From Variovorax sp. OV329 (GTDB lineage: Bacteria > Pseudomonadota > Gammaproteobacteria > Burkholderiales > Burkholderiaceae_C): a DNA stretch of 64,000 bases. The notes under the pieces are model-generated. The model did not search any database. It saw only the letters and a program-made list of their open reading frames with translations, and was not told the DNA's origin. The stretch is taken from NCBI RefSeq assembly GCF_900114785.1, contig NZ_FOUG01000004.1:1-64000 (forward strand), read 5' to 3'. Shown piece after piece: positions 24,754-35,631 of the stretch (position 1 is its first letter; each line of letters begins with the position of its first letter). Both the position numbers and the translations under genes were made by a program.

Positions 24754-25527
24754 ATGAGTGCATTCAGCGAAGAGCGTGTTCTCTCCGTCCACCACTGGAC
24801 GGACCGCCTGTTCACCTTTACCACCACGCGCGACCCGGCGCTGCGTTTTTCCAACGGCCACTTCACCATGATCGGGCTGAAGGTCAACAACAAGCCATTG
24901 CTGCGCGCCTACAGCATCGTCAGCCCCAACTACGAGGAACACCTGGAATTCCTCTCGATCAAGGTGGAGGAAGGCCCCCTCACCTCGAGGCTGCAGCACA
25001 TCCAGGTGGGCGACACCATCATCGTGGGCCGCAAGCCCACCGGCACGCTGCTCATCGACTACCTGCTGCCGGCCAAGCGCCTGTACCTGTTCGGCACCGG
25101 CACCGGCATGGCGCCCTTCATGAGCATCATCCGCGACCCGGAAACGTACGAGAAGTACGAGCAGGTCATCCTCGCGCACGGCGTGCGCCAGGTGGACGAG
25201 CTGGCCTACCACGACCTGGTGGTGGACCACCTGCCCAAGCACGAGATCCTGGGCGAGATGATCGAGAAGCAGCTGCTGTACTACCCCACGGTCACGCGTG
25301 AGGAGTTCCGCAACATGGGCCGCATCACCGACCTCATCTCCACCGACAAGCTCACCAACGACCTGGGCCTGCCCCCCATCAATCCCGAGGAAGACCGCGT
25401 GATGCTGTGCGGCAGCCCGGGGCTGCTGGTGGACCTGAAGCACATCCTGGAGGCGCGCGGCTTCAAGGAAGGCAACACGAGCACGCCAGGCGAATTTGTC
25501 GTAGAGCGCGCCTTCGCCGAAAAGTAA
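24754..25527 (+). CDS. fpr: Ferredoxin-NADP reductase
   Basis: 257 residues with the FAD site RAYSIVSPNYEEHLEFLSI, the phosphate-binding GRKPTGTL, and the NADP site LFGTGTGMAPFMSI plus VMLCGSPGLL. The C-terminus VERAFAEK is that of bacterial Fpr. ATG 24754 is the start; the frame runs open further upstream through the operators. As first gene of the rightward arm beside a ferredoxin-dependent reductase, it likely draws electrons from NADPH to ferredoxin for 6-hydroxynicotinate reduction. It may also serve general redox needs, as Fpr is usually housekeeping. Confidence 0.92.
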   Translation: MSAFSEERVLSVHHWTDRLFTFTTTRDPALRFSNGHFTMIGLKVNNKPLLRAYSIVSPNYEEHLEFLSIKVEEGPLTSRLQHIQVGDTIIVGRKPTGTLLIDYLLPAKRLYLFGTGTGMAPFMSIIRDPETYEKYEQVILAHGVRQVDELAYHDLVVDHLPKHEILGEMIEKQLLYYPTVTREEFRNMGRITDLISTDKLTNDLGLPPINPEEDRVMLCGSPGLLVDLKHILEARGFKEGNTSTPGEFVVERAFAEK

Positions 25528-25546
25528 GCGGGGCATCCAGCACAAG

Positions 25547-26329
25547 ATGGCCGAGGGCAAGTCCTCACGCGGCACGACGACCAAGGCGCCCACGCGCCGC
25601 ACCGGCGTGCGCGAGGCGGCTGCCCAGGCCACCCGCGACAGCATCCTCAAGGCGGCGACCAAGGTGTTCGCCCGCTACGGCTACGACGGCGGCAGCGTCG
25701 AGAAGATCTCGAAGGCGGCCAACTCGTACGACCGGATGATCTACTACTACTTCGGCAGCAAGGAAGGCCTGTTCATCGCGGTGCTGGAAGGCATCTACCG
25801 CCGCATGGACGAGGCCGAGGCCGCCATCGAGCTGGACGAGACGCGGCCGGTGGAAGCGCTCACCGCCGTGATCCGCTTCGTGCTGGGCTACTACAGGCGC
25901 AACCCCGAGTTCGTCACGCTGCTCAACAGCGAGAACCTGCACAAGGGCAAGCACATCTCCAAGTCGCTGCGGGCGCGCGAGTATTCGTCGCATGCCATCG
26001 AGATCCTGCAGCGCATCGTCGAGGCCGGCGTCCAGCAGGGCCTGTTCCGCCCCGACGTGTCGGCGCGCGATCTCTACTTGCTGATCGCGGCCACCGGTTA
26101 CTTCTACACCTCGAACCGCTACACGCTCAGTGCATTCCTGGGCGAGCCGCTCGAGAACCAGGACGCCGTCGCGCACTGGGAAGACTTCGTGATCGAGACG
26201 GTGCTGCGCACGGTGGACGTGGCCGGCAGCGCCGCCAACGACCCGCCACACAAAGACAGCAGATCCACCCACGAGGAACAGAAGTCATGGCAGAAGCAGC
26301 AGCAGCCGGCGGCAAGTCGGGCAAGGTAG
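25547..26329 (+). CDS. TetR-family regulator of the nicotinate locus
   Basis: A TetR DNA-binding head (AAQATRDSILKAATKVFARYGYDGGSVEKISKAAN, then YYYFGSKEGLF) occupies residues about 20-75. The ligand domain follows with the NSENLHKGKHI segment. It sits between fpr and enamidase, 19 bases after fpr. Its 3' end overlaps the enamidase start by 43 bases. It is the only local regulator and probably binds the palindromes at 24508 and 24541, with a pathway intermediate as inducer. Confidence 0.9.
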   Translation: MAEGKSSRGTTTKAPTRRTGVREAAAQATRDSILKAATKVFARYGYDGGSVEKISKAANSYDRMIYYYFGSKEGLFIAVLEGIYRRMDEAEAAIELDETRPVEALTAVIRFVLGYYRRNPEFVTLLNSENLHKGKHISKSLRAREYSSHAIEILQRIVEAGVQQGLFRPDVSARDLYLLIAATGYFYTSNRYTLSAFLGEPLENQDAVAHWEDFVIETVLRTVDVAGSAANDPPHKDSRSTHEEQKSWQKQQQPAASRAR

Positions 26330-27492
26330 TCATCCGCAACATCGGTCTTCTTCTTTCGGGCGACATCGACAAGCCCATCCTGGAAGCCGACACCATCGTG
26401 GTGAACGACGGGCTGATCGTGCAGGTCGGCAAGGAGAAGGACTGCAACACCGAGGGCGCCAAGACCGTCATCGACGCGAAGAAGACCTGCGTCGCCCCCG
26501 GCCTGATCGACAGCCACGTGCACCCGGTGGCCGGCGACTGGACGCCGCGCCAGAGCCAGCTCAACTGGATCGAGTCCAGCATGAACGGCGGCGTGACCAC
26601 CATGATCTCCGCCGGCGAGGTGCACTACCCCGGCCGGCCCAAGGACATCGTGGGCCTGAAGGCGCTGGCCATCACCGCGCAGCGGGCCTTCGACGCCTTC
26701 CGTCCTGGCGGCGTGAAGGTGCTGGCAGGCGCGCCGGTGATCGAGAAGGGCATGGTCGAGAACGACTTCAAGGAGCTGGCCGAGGCCGGCGTGGGCCTGC
26801 TGGGCGAGGTGGGCCTGGGCTCGGTAAAGGCCGGCTACGAGGCCAAGGAGATGGTGGCCTGGGCACGCAAGTACGGCATCCAGAGCACCATCCACACTGG
26901 CGGCCCGTCGGTGCCGGGCTCGGGCTACATCGACAAGGACACGGTGCTGGAGGCGGACGCCGACATCATCGGCCACATCAACGGCGGCCACACCTCGCTG
27001 CCGCTCAAGCACGTGTGCGAGTTGTGCGAGCAGAGCACGCGCGGCATCGAGATCGTGCACAACGGCAACGAGAAGGTCGCGATCGGCGCGGCGCGCGCGG
27101 CGATCGAGCTCAAGTGCCCGCACCGCGTGATCCTGGGCACCGACGGGCCGGCCGGCTCGGGCGTGCAGCCGCTGGGCATCCTGCGCATGGTCTCGCTGAT
27201 CTCGGCGCTGGCGGACATCCCGGCCGAGACCGTGTTCTGCTTCGCCACCGGCAACACGGCGCGCCTGCGCAAGCTCAACTGCGGCTTGATCGAAGCGGGC
27301 CGCGACGCCGACTTCGTCTTCATGGACAAGGCGCAGCACACGGCCGGCAAGACGCTGCTGGAGAGCGTGCAGTTGGGCGACATCCCCGGCGTGGGCATGG
27401 TGATGATCGACGGCATCGTGCGCTGCGGGCGCAGCAGGAATACGCCGCCGGCGACGGAGGTGGCGGTGGTGGTTTCGGGCGCGGCGCATTGA
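26287..27492 (+). CDS. ena: Enamidase (1,4,5,6-tetrahydro-6-oxonicotinate amidohydrolase)
   Basis: 401 residues of the amidohydrolase superfamily. Metal ligands appear as HVH (H77, H79 in DSHVHP), later HTGG, HINGGHTS and GTDGP. This is the pattern of Eubacterium barkeri enamidase, which opens 1,4,5,6-tetrahydro-6-oxonicotinate to 2-formylglutarate and ammonium. The start is ATG 26287 after GAGGA, within the end of the TetR gene, so translation is coupled. Product of the neighbouring reductase is its substrate. A dihydropyrimidinase-like role is a weaker alternative. Confidence 0.87.
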   Translation: MAEAAAAGGKSGKVVIRNIGLLLSGDIDKPILEADTIVVNDGLIVQVGKEKDCNTEGAKTVIDAKKTCVAPGLIDSHVHPVAGDWTPRQSQLNWIESSMNGGVTTMISAGEVHYPGRPKDIVGLKALAITAQRAFDAFRPGGVKVLAGAPVIEKGMVENDFKELAEAGVGLLGEVGLGSVKAGYEAKEMVAWARKYGIQSTIHTGGPSVPGSGYIDKDTVLEADADIIGHINGGHTSLPLKHVCELCEQSTRGIEIVHNGNEKVAIGAARAAIELKCPHRVILGTDGPAGSGVQPLGILRMVSLISALADIPAETVFCFATGNTARLRKLNCGLIEAGRDADFVFMDKAQHTAGKTLLESVQLGDIPGVGMVMIDGIVRCGRSRNTPPATEVAVVVSGAAH

Positions 27493-27508
27493 CGCGCGCG
27501 CCAGCGCC

Positions 27509-28219
27509 CTACTTCGCCGCCGCCGCCTCCAGCTTCGCCACCATCGCCCCATAGCCGCGCGAGCGTGCGAGCTGCAGGGGCGTCTTGCCGTCCCGGTCGG
27601 CCAGTTGCGTGTTCGCCTTCGCATCCACCAGCAGCGCCAGCGTCTGCTGGTGCCGCGTGCCACCGTCGCCCAGCACGATGGATTCGATCAGCGCCGTCCA
27701 GTGCAGGTTGTTCACGTGGTCCAGCGGCGCACCGGCGGCGATCAGCTGGCGCACCACCTCGACATGGCCCAGGTGGGCGGCTGCGATGAGCGCGGTTCCG
27801 TCGTACGGGCTGGTGGTTTGCTTGGCACTGGCGCCGAGGGACAGGAGCAACGCCAGCGTTTCCGGATCGTCGGCCACCGAGGCGATGGTGACGGCGTCGT
27901 AGCGCTGCGAATCCATGGCGTCGAGCTTGGCGCCCGCACGCGCCAGCCGGCGGATCGCCTCGCGCTGCTTCGCATAGGTGGCGATCTGCAGGGGCGTGCG
28001 GCCGTGCGGATCGCGCACTTCCAGGTCCGCTTTGCTGCCTTGGGTCAGCAGCTTGTCCAGTGCCGGCAGGTCGCCGCGCCAGGCGGCCTGCTGCAGGCCT
28101 ATGTAAGCGCGTTGCTCCGAAGCTGAAGGCATCTGCTGGGCGGATGCACCGTGAGCGCACAGAGCGGCAAGCGCCAATGCAGCGACGGCACCAAGCGGAT
28201 GACGAAGAAGACGAGGCAT
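27509..28219 (-). CDS. Exported ankyrin-repeat protein
   Basis: 236 residues. The ATG at 28219 follows AGGAG and opens a signal peptide (LGAVAALALAALCAHGASA-Q). Five ankyrin-type repeats follow: AAWRGDLPALDKLLTQG, DPHGRTPLQIATYAKQREAIRRLARAG, then others ending with GKTPLQLARSRGYGAMVAKL. Such proteins are protein-binding scaffolds in the periplasm. It ends 16 bases from the enamidase stop, tail to tail. It is divergent from the sirtuin gene; a palindrome at 28312 separates them. Partner unknown. Confidence 0.85.
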   Translation of the reverse strand: MPRLLRHPLGAVAALALAALCAHGASAQQMPSASEQRAYIGLQQAAWRGDLPALDKLLTQGSKADLEVRDPHGRTPLQIATYAKQREAIRRLARAGAKLDAMDSQRYDAVTIASVADDPETLALLLSLGASAKQTTSPYDGTALIAAAHLGHVEVVRQLIAAGAPLDHVNNLHWTALIESIVLGDGGTRHQQTLALLVDAKANTQLADRDGKTPLQLARSRGYGAMVAKLEAAAAK

Positions 28220-28311
28220 GGCAAGGGCTCCTGCAGGTCGCACGGGCGGCGACTCTCTTGCCTGCACTCTAGGGCGCCGGCGGTCTTCGAACCATCCGGT
28301 CGATTGCGGCG

Positions 28312-28331
28312 GCACTCCGTAGTCCTACGGA
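28312..28331. promoter_or_regulatory. 20-bp palindrome upstream of sirtuin gene
   Basis: ACTCCGTA-GTCC-TACGGAGT is a perfect 8-bp inverted repeat, 23 bases before the sirtuin start. It could bind a LuxR/NarL-type or other dimeric regulator, or be the 5' hairpin of the mRNA. Confidence 0.45.
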
Positions 28332-28354
28332 GTCCGGCGCCCGACAATGCGCCG

Positions 28355-29134
28355 ATGAGCATCGATGTCCCTGCCCCGCTGCTGGAAGCCCTGCGCTCCG
28401 CCCGCCGCATCGTCGCCTTCACCGGCGCCGGCATGTCGGCCGAGAGCGGCATCCCCACTTTCCGCGACCGAGGCACGGGCCTGTGGTCACGCTTCGACCC
28501 ACAGACGCTGGCGACGCCCGAGGCCTTCATGCGCGACCCGGAGATGGTCTGGGCCTGGTACGAATGGCGGCGCAGGAAGGTCGCGCACGCCCGGCCGAAC
28601 GCCGGGCACGAGGCACTGGCCCAACTCGCGGCCGCGCCACAGGTCGAGCGCCTGTCGATCGTGACCCAGAACGTGGATAACCTGCACGAGCGCGCCGGCT
28701 CGGCTTCAGTCGTGCACCTGCACGGCAGCATCTTCTCGCCGCGCTGCTTCGATTGCTCGGCCCCCTTTACCTTGCAGTCCGTTGGCGACTTCGACCCGCA
28801 ACAACCGCCGGTCGAACGACTGGCACCACCACGCTGCCCGCATTGCGGCGGCCCCATCCGCCCCGGCGTGGTGTGGTTCGGCGAAATGCTCCCGGAGCAG
28901 GCCTGGACTGAGGCGCTTCAACTGGCGGCTGAGGCCGACCTGATGCTGGTGATCGGCACCTCCGGCCTGGTGCAGCCCGCGGCGAGCCTGCCAGCGGCGA
29001 CGCGCGCGGAAGGGGGGCGCGTGGCGGTGATCAATCCCGATCCGGACGCACATGCCCATGCATCGGACCTGTACTGGCCAGTGACGGCCGCGACGGGCCT
29101 GCCGGCCCTGCTCACGCCAGCAGCTTCCCATTGA
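28355..29134 (+). CDS. cobB: NAD-dependent protein deacylase (sirtuin)
   Basis: 259 residues. The NAD pocket is GAGMSAESGIPTFRD, the active-site loop TQNVDNLHERAGS, and HLHG has the catalytic His. A zinc ribbon is formed by CFDC and CPHC. The NAD-binding GTSGLVQPA completes the set. It removes acyl groups from lysines, releasing nicotinamide, so in principle it feeds the adjacent nicotinamide pathway, though this is only positional. Start ATG 28355. The C-terminus overlaps the next gene by 23 bases on the other strand. Confidence 0.93.
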   Translation: MSIDVPAPLLEALRSARRIVAFTGAGMSAESGIPTFRDRGTGLWSRFDPQTLATPEAFMRDPEMVWAWYEWRRRKVAHARPNAGHEALAQLAAAPQVERLSIVTQNVDNLHERAGSASVVHLHGSIFSPRCFDCSAPFTLQSVGDFDPQQPPVERLAPPRCPHCGGPIRPGVVWFGEMLPEQAWTEALQLAAEADLMLVIGTSGLVQPAASLPAATRAEGGRVAVINPDPDAHAHASDLYWPVTAATGLPALLTPAASH

Positions 29135-30107
29135 GCGCAATTTGCAGGGTGCGCAGCGTCAGCACCGCAAGCGCCAGGCTCAGCAGGCCCAGAAGCACCG
29201 CCGCGAGGCCCAGAAGCACCGCACTCTGCCGGAACTGCGCGTACTTCAGCGCGGCATTGACCAGTGCAGCCATGGGAAAGCCGATCGCCCACCACGCCGC
29301 AGAAAAGCTGGCGCCCCGGCGGAACACCTTCGGGGCGACCACTGCGAACATGAAGAGCGCAAAGTAGAAAAGCAATGCGGCGAAGCGATCGATACCGCCG
29401 GCGATGTTGACGTACGCGAGGAAGCCCACGGCAAATGGCGCGACGAGGATCATCAGGGACGGGGTCATCGCAGGCGCGAGCGGATCGCGATGCACCAGCC
29501 GGCTCACGATCATGGCGAACAGCACCAGTGCCAGCACCGCGCCGACCGCGCCCGCGAACAGGTTGATTTCCATGGCCCATTGCATCGGCATGTGGCCGCC
29601 GGTCACGGCGATGTCGAATGTCGCAACGCCCGGGATGAGCCACGCCGGCACCGCATGCGACGCATCCACCTGGCCCTTGAGCAGGCGCGAGACGGCGACG
29701 AAGCTGAGCGGGAAGGTCGTTGCCACGCCCAGCGTCCAGAGGGCGCGTGCCGCAGGCGCGCTATAGGGCTCGACGACGGCAGACAGCAGAAGCAGCGAGA
29801 TCACGATGGTGCCGAAGAAGTTGCCGGCCACCGGATGAAGGAACTCCGCGCGCACGGCCTGCGGGTGCTTCGCCAGCTTCGCGAGATAGCCCAGTGAGAC
29901 GAGCACGAAGACGGCCAGCGCGAACGCGGCGATCGCCTCGCCGACAAGAGAGGGTGCGCCCAGGCTGCCATGTGCAAGGCGCCACGCCAGTGCCAGCCCC
30001 GAAAGGCCCATGACCGAGGCGAACAGATTGACGGGCAGGTTGCGGATGGATGCTTGTGCGCGATGAGGCGCCCTCGAGGGGGACGGGGTCAGGGAAAGGC
30101 TTTGCAT
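29112..30107 (-). CDS. TehA/SLAC1-type channel or exporter
   Basis: 331 residues with about ten membrane segments in the tellurite-resistance/malate transporter (SLAC1) style: GNFFGTIVISLLLLSAV, WTLGVATTFPLSFVAVSR, WLIPGVATFDIAVTGG. ATG 30107 is taken as start; an upstream in-frame ATG at 30191 lies among the repeats of the intergenic region. Members conduct anions or export C4-dicarboxylates; the substrate here is unknown. It is divergent from the GlxA-type regulator, likely its controller. Confidence 0.86.
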   Translation of the reverse strand: MQSLSLTPSPSRAPHRAQASIRNLPVNLFASVMGLSGLALAWRLAHGSLGAPSLVGEAIAAFALAVFVLVSLGYLAKLAKHPQAVRAEFLHPVAGNFFGTIVISLLLLSAVVEPYSAPAARALWTLGVATTFPLSFVAVSRLLKGQVDASHAVPAWLIPGVATFDIAVTGGHMPMQWAMEINLFAGAVGAVLALVLFAMIVSRLVHRDPLAPAMTPSLMILVAPFAVGFLAYVNIAGGIDRFAALLFYFALFMFAVVAPKVFRRGASFSAAWWAIGFPMAALVNAALKYAQFRQSAVLLGLAAVLLGLLSLALAVLTLRTLQIALNGKLLA

Positions 30108-30112
30108 CGGTT

Positions 30113-30191
30113 TTGGCAGAATTTGCAGCTCGGGATAGTTTCTGCCAAGCTCGCCATCCTGTCTGCGACTCCTTGCGGCGATTTCTGCCAA
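30113..30191. promoter_or_regulatory. Three copies of TTCTGCCAA between divergent genes
   Basis: One inverted copy TTGGCAGAA (30113-30121) and two direct copies TTCTGCCAA (30140-30148, 30183-30191). Both outer sites border the start of one of the flanking genes. They look like binding sites for the AraC-type activator at 30211. Confidence 0.6.
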
Positions 30192-30210
30192 CTATCGGAT
30201 CTTGTCAGCC

Positions 30211-31164
30211 ATGCGCATCGCCATCCTCGCCTTCCCCCGCGTCCAGTCGCTCGACGTGGCCGGCCCCGCTGATGTGTTTGCCGAGGCATCACGCCAGCTG
30301 GGCGACCGGCGTGCGTACACGGTGCAGCTCGTCGGCACCCAGGAAGGCCTGCTCAAGTGCAGCAACGGCTTGTGCCTGGCGGTCGACACGACGATAGCGG
30401 CCTGCAGGGGTCCGATCGACACCCTGCTCGTGGCCGGCAGCCCCGGCATCGACAGGATGGCGATCGATGGAACGGTGCACGACTGGCTGCGACGCCAGGC
30501 TGGCAAGGTGCGGCGCTACGGCTCGGTGTGCAGCGGGGCCTTCGTGCTGGCGGCCGCCGGGCTTCTGGACGGAAAACGGGTGACCACGCACTGGAATTCC
30601 ACCGGCCGCCTCGCGGCGTCGTATCCGAGTGCGTGCGTCGAGCCCGATGCCATCTACGTGAAGGACGGCAAGCTCTTCACTTCGGCCGGCGTCACTGCGG
30701 GCATGGACCTGGCCCTCGCGATGGTGGAGGAAGACCACGGCCGCGAACTCGCGCTGCGGGTGGCGCGCGAACTGGTCATGTTCCTCAAGCGTCCCGGCGG
30801 CCAGAGCCAGTTCAGTGCCCACCTGGCGGCGCAGACGGCCGATCGCTCCAGCATGCGCCTGGTTCAGGACCATGTCCTGGCGCATCTCAAGGACGACCTG
30901 TCGGTGCCGGCGCTGGCGTCGCGCGCCGGCATGAGTGAAAGAAGTTTTGCCCGGATCTTCCGCGGCGAGACTGGCACGACGCCTGCGGAGTTCGTCGAGA
31001 ACGCGAGGATCGACGCCGCCCGACGCCTGGCCGAAGAGTCGGAGCTACCGGCCAAGCGGCTGGCCGATGCAGTGGGCTATGCCAGCGTGGACGGCTTCCG
31101 CCGTGCGTTCGCCCGCCGCCTCGGAGTCAGCCTGGTGGAGTACCGGCGCCGCTTCGCGCGCTAG
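30211..31164 (+). CDS. GlxA-type AraC-family regulator
   Basis: 317 residues: an N-terminal DJ-1/PfpI-like domain (MRIAILAFPRVQSLDVAGPADVF, GSVCSGAFVLAAAG) followed from about residue 210 by an AraC helix-turn-helix pair (VPALASRAGMSERSFARIFRGETGTTPAEF; LADAVGYASVDGFRRAFARRLG). ATG 30211 is selected; a TTG nine bases earlier is possible. The pairing with the TehA-like gene and the repeated sites suggests local control. Other members sense choline derivatives or small amides. Confidence 0.9.
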   Translation: MRIAILAFPRVQSLDVAGPADVFAEASRQLGDRRAYTVQLVGTQEGLLKCSNGLCLAVDTTIAACRGPIDTLLVAGSPGIDRMAIDGTVHDWLRRQAGKVRRYGSVCSGAFVLAAAGLLDGKRVTTHWNSTGRLAASYPSACVEPDAIYVKDGKLFTSAGVTAGMDLALAMVEEDHGRELALRVARELVMFLKRPGGQSQFSAHLAAQTADRSSMRLVQDHVLAHLKDDLSVPALASRAGMSERSFARIFRGETGTTPAEFVENARIDAARRLAEESELPAKRLADAVGYASVDGFRRAFARRLGVSLVEYRRRFAR

Positions 31165-31202
31165 GGCTTGGGACTTCGCGCGCCGCGACCGGCGTTCGTT
31201 GA

Positions 31203-33947
<2,745 letters not shown>

Positions 33948-33975
33948 GGGCTCACCTGCGAAGGCACGTACAGGC

Positions 33976-34063
33976 GAGCGTCGTTGCAAAAAAGCTGAGG
34001 CCCCAAGCCTGACGCTGCGCCGCCAGATGTGTGTGGCGGCGAGCGCTGCAACGCTCCTTGGGG
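33976..34063 (-). ncRNA. S-adenosylhomocysteine (SAH) riboswitch
   Basis: On the minus strand the order is CCCCAAG, GAGCGTTGC, a GC-rich hairpin, then AGGCTTGGGG and GCAACGACGCTC. GAGCG/CGCTC and TTGC/GCAA form P1; CCCCAAG pairs with CTTGGGG (plus 34057-34063 with 34001-34007) as the pseudoknot. This is the layout of SAH riboswitches, which turn on SAH recycling genes. It ends 28 bases before the metH start and its ribosome site. Confidence 0.88.
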
Positions 34064-34118
34064 AGGAGAATTTTACTCGACCAGCTATTCCCTGACAGGT
34101 CTCCAGCCAGACCGCAGG

Positions 34119-34391
34119 CTATTGCCGCTTGAGGTTCTTCAGCTTGGCTTCGGCGAGCAGGACGAGCTGTGAAGTCTGCATTCCCAACGCGGCGGCGAGT
34201 TTCGCAGCGCTGTACACGGTCAGGTTCCGCTGCCCCCGCTCAAGCAGGCTGACGTAGCTCACGCTCAGGTCGCAGGCTTCCGCCAGCATTTCCTGGCTGA
34301 CCGCGAGTTCGTTGCGACGCTCGACGATCGCCTCGGCGAACGCACGCCTCAAGTCCTTCTGGGCGGGAGGATTAAGGCGGGAACTCTGCAT
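34119..34391 (-). CDS. XRE-family small repressor
   Basis: 90 residues with one helix-turn-helix: FAEAIVERRNELAVSQEMLAEACDLSVSYVSLLERGQRNLTVYSAAKLAAALG. The N-terminal arm and a basic tail (AEAKLKNLKRQ) complete it. A perfect palindrome (34391-34409) touches its start codon, so autorepression is likely. It is divergent from the small gene at 34438. It lies between the metH halves, in what may be an acquired stretch. Confidence 0.85.
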   Translation of the reverse strand: MQSSRLNPPAQKDLRRAFAEAIVERRNELAVSQEMLAEACDLSVSYVSLLERGQRNLTVYSAAKLAAALGMQTSQLVLLAEAKLKNLKRQ

Positions 34392-34409
34392 CCACGAAGT
34401 GTTCGTGGA
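34391..34409. promoter_or_regulatory. Operator-like palindrome at the XRE start
   Basis: TCCACGAA-GTG-TTCGTGGA is a perfect 8-bp inverted repeat. Its first base is the last base of the start codon on the minus strand, and it lies 29 bases before ATG 34438. It probably binds the XRE protein and controls both genes. Confidence 0.6.
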
Positions 34410-34437
34410 CGTACCATAGTACGTCAGAGACTATAGT

Positions 34438-34713
34438 ATGTGCATGCATCAATGTCGAAGCCAGCCTATGCGTCCGATGCGCGGCCTACTGAATCACCTG
34501 GGCCGCCTTTCCTTGGATGGGCAAGGCCAGTTCGACCTGAGTGCGTGCGAGGCGCCAGTTCTCGAGGCGATCGTTGAGGACGCCGAAACGACTCTGGCCG
34601 CCATCCACTCAGGCCTGAGCGCTATTGGTCATCTCCTCGCCCACTCTGCGGTCGTCATCGAAGATGGAACCGTCGGTGCGGACAGTCTGGAGAGCCTGGG
34701 CTTCCGTCCGTAA
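34438..34713 (+). CDS. Small hypothetical protein
   Basis: Up to 91 residues, not recognised. It reads GLLNHLGRLSLDGQGQFDLS, then an acidic helix (VLEAIVEDAETTLAAIHSGLSAIGHLLAHSA). Later in-frame ATGs at 34468 and 34477 could be the real start, since a TATAGT box at 34433 overlaps the first one. It is divergent from the XRE gene and may be under its control. No membrane segment. Confidence 0.5.
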   Translation: MCMHQCRSQPMRPMRGLLNHLGRLSLDGQGQFDLSACEAPVLEAIVEDAETTLAAIHSGLSAIGHLLAHSAVVIEDGTVGADSLESLGFRP

Positions 34714-34892
34714 ACGCGGTCGCACCTCACTATTGAAGAACGAAGGTGTAGACAAGGACACAGTGCAGCGGACCAAGCCAAGACCGGCCCAATGACACCC
34801 TCAGAGAAATCGGTCTTTGGCTGCTCGGGCCCCGTCGTGTCAAATCCCGGTGTCTGCTACTTCCAGGTTGCACTGCGCGAACGGTGCCTCTG

Positions 34893-35168
34893 ATGAAACG
34901 CCTCTTGAAATCTTTGACGTGGTCGCTCGCTGCATTGACTGCGGCCGCGTGGCTCACGCGACTGGGAATGCAATCGATCATTCCCTTGCCGGTCAGCGAT
35001 TCAATGCTCGAATGGGCGCTTGTCTTCTATCGCGCGCAGGACCAGGAAGAGGTCACCGACCTGCTCGCCGTGCTCGGGTTGCTGGTCTGGACACCAGTCG
35101 TGGCGCTCCTCCTGTGGGGCCTTCTGCGAGTCCGGCATGCGCGCTGCCGGGGCAGCGCTTCAAGCTAG
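34893..35168 (+). CDS. Small membrane protein
   Basis: 91 residues with two hydrophobic segments: SLTWSLAALTAAAWLTRLG and LLAVLGLLVWTPVVALLLWGLL, with an acidic loop between (RAQDQEEVTD). ATG 34893 is chosen over GTG 34884. The family is not recognised. The end overlaps the PACE gene by four bases, tail to tail. Confidence 0.55.
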   Translation: MKRLLKSLTWSLAALTAAAWLTRLGMQSIIPLPVSDSMLEWALVFYRAQDQEEVTDLLAVLGLLVWTPVVALLLWGLLRVRHARCRGSASS

Positions 35169-35593
35169 GCCGGCTTCAGCGACGACGCCGGCAGCCCGAA
35201 AACAGCGTCGAACACCCAGTTGAACACGAAGGTGTAGACCAGGAAGAACACCACCAGGCCCAGGTCCATCAGCAGCGCGGCCCACAGCGACACGTCCAGC
35301 CACCAGGCCACCAGTGGCACCAGCATCAGCACCAGGCCGCCCTCGAAGCCCATGGCATGCGCCACGCGGCGGCCGACGCTGCGGCCCTTGACCGCCTGGC
35401 GCGACTCCCACATCTCGAACAGGTTGTTGAAGATCAGGTTCCAGCCCACCGCGATGACCGAGGCGGCCACCGACAGCGGCGCAGCGTGGCTGAGTTCCTG
35501 GCCCGACATGGCGGCAAAGCCGAAGCTGGCCACAACGATGGCGATGGCTTCGTACAGACCGACGTAGACGACTTTGCGCTTGATACCTTGCAT
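35165..35593 (-). CDS. PACE-type efflux transporter
   Basis: 142 residues with four membrane segments in a tandem two-helix layout. Conserved stretches are GLYEAIAIVVAS, NLIFNNLFEMWESRQ and AHAMGFEGGLVLML; the last two mark proteobacterial antimicrobial compound efflux (AceI-like) proteins, which export biocides such as chlorhexidine by proton exchange. The glutamate in the first helix (YEA) is the key acidic residue. It is divergent from a LysR regulator, as in the known aceI/aceR pairs. Confidence 0.92.
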   Translation of the reverse strand: MQGIKRKVVYVGLYEAIAIVVASFGFAAMSGQELSHAAPLSVAASVIAVGWNLIFNNLFEMWESRQAVKGRSVGRRVAHAMGFEGGLVLMLVPLVAWWLDVSLWAALLMDLGLVVFFLVYTFVFNWVFDAVFGLPASSLKPA

Positions 35594-35631
35594 GACCTTC
35601 CTTGGGGAGCCAAAACTGATTGCTTGACCTG

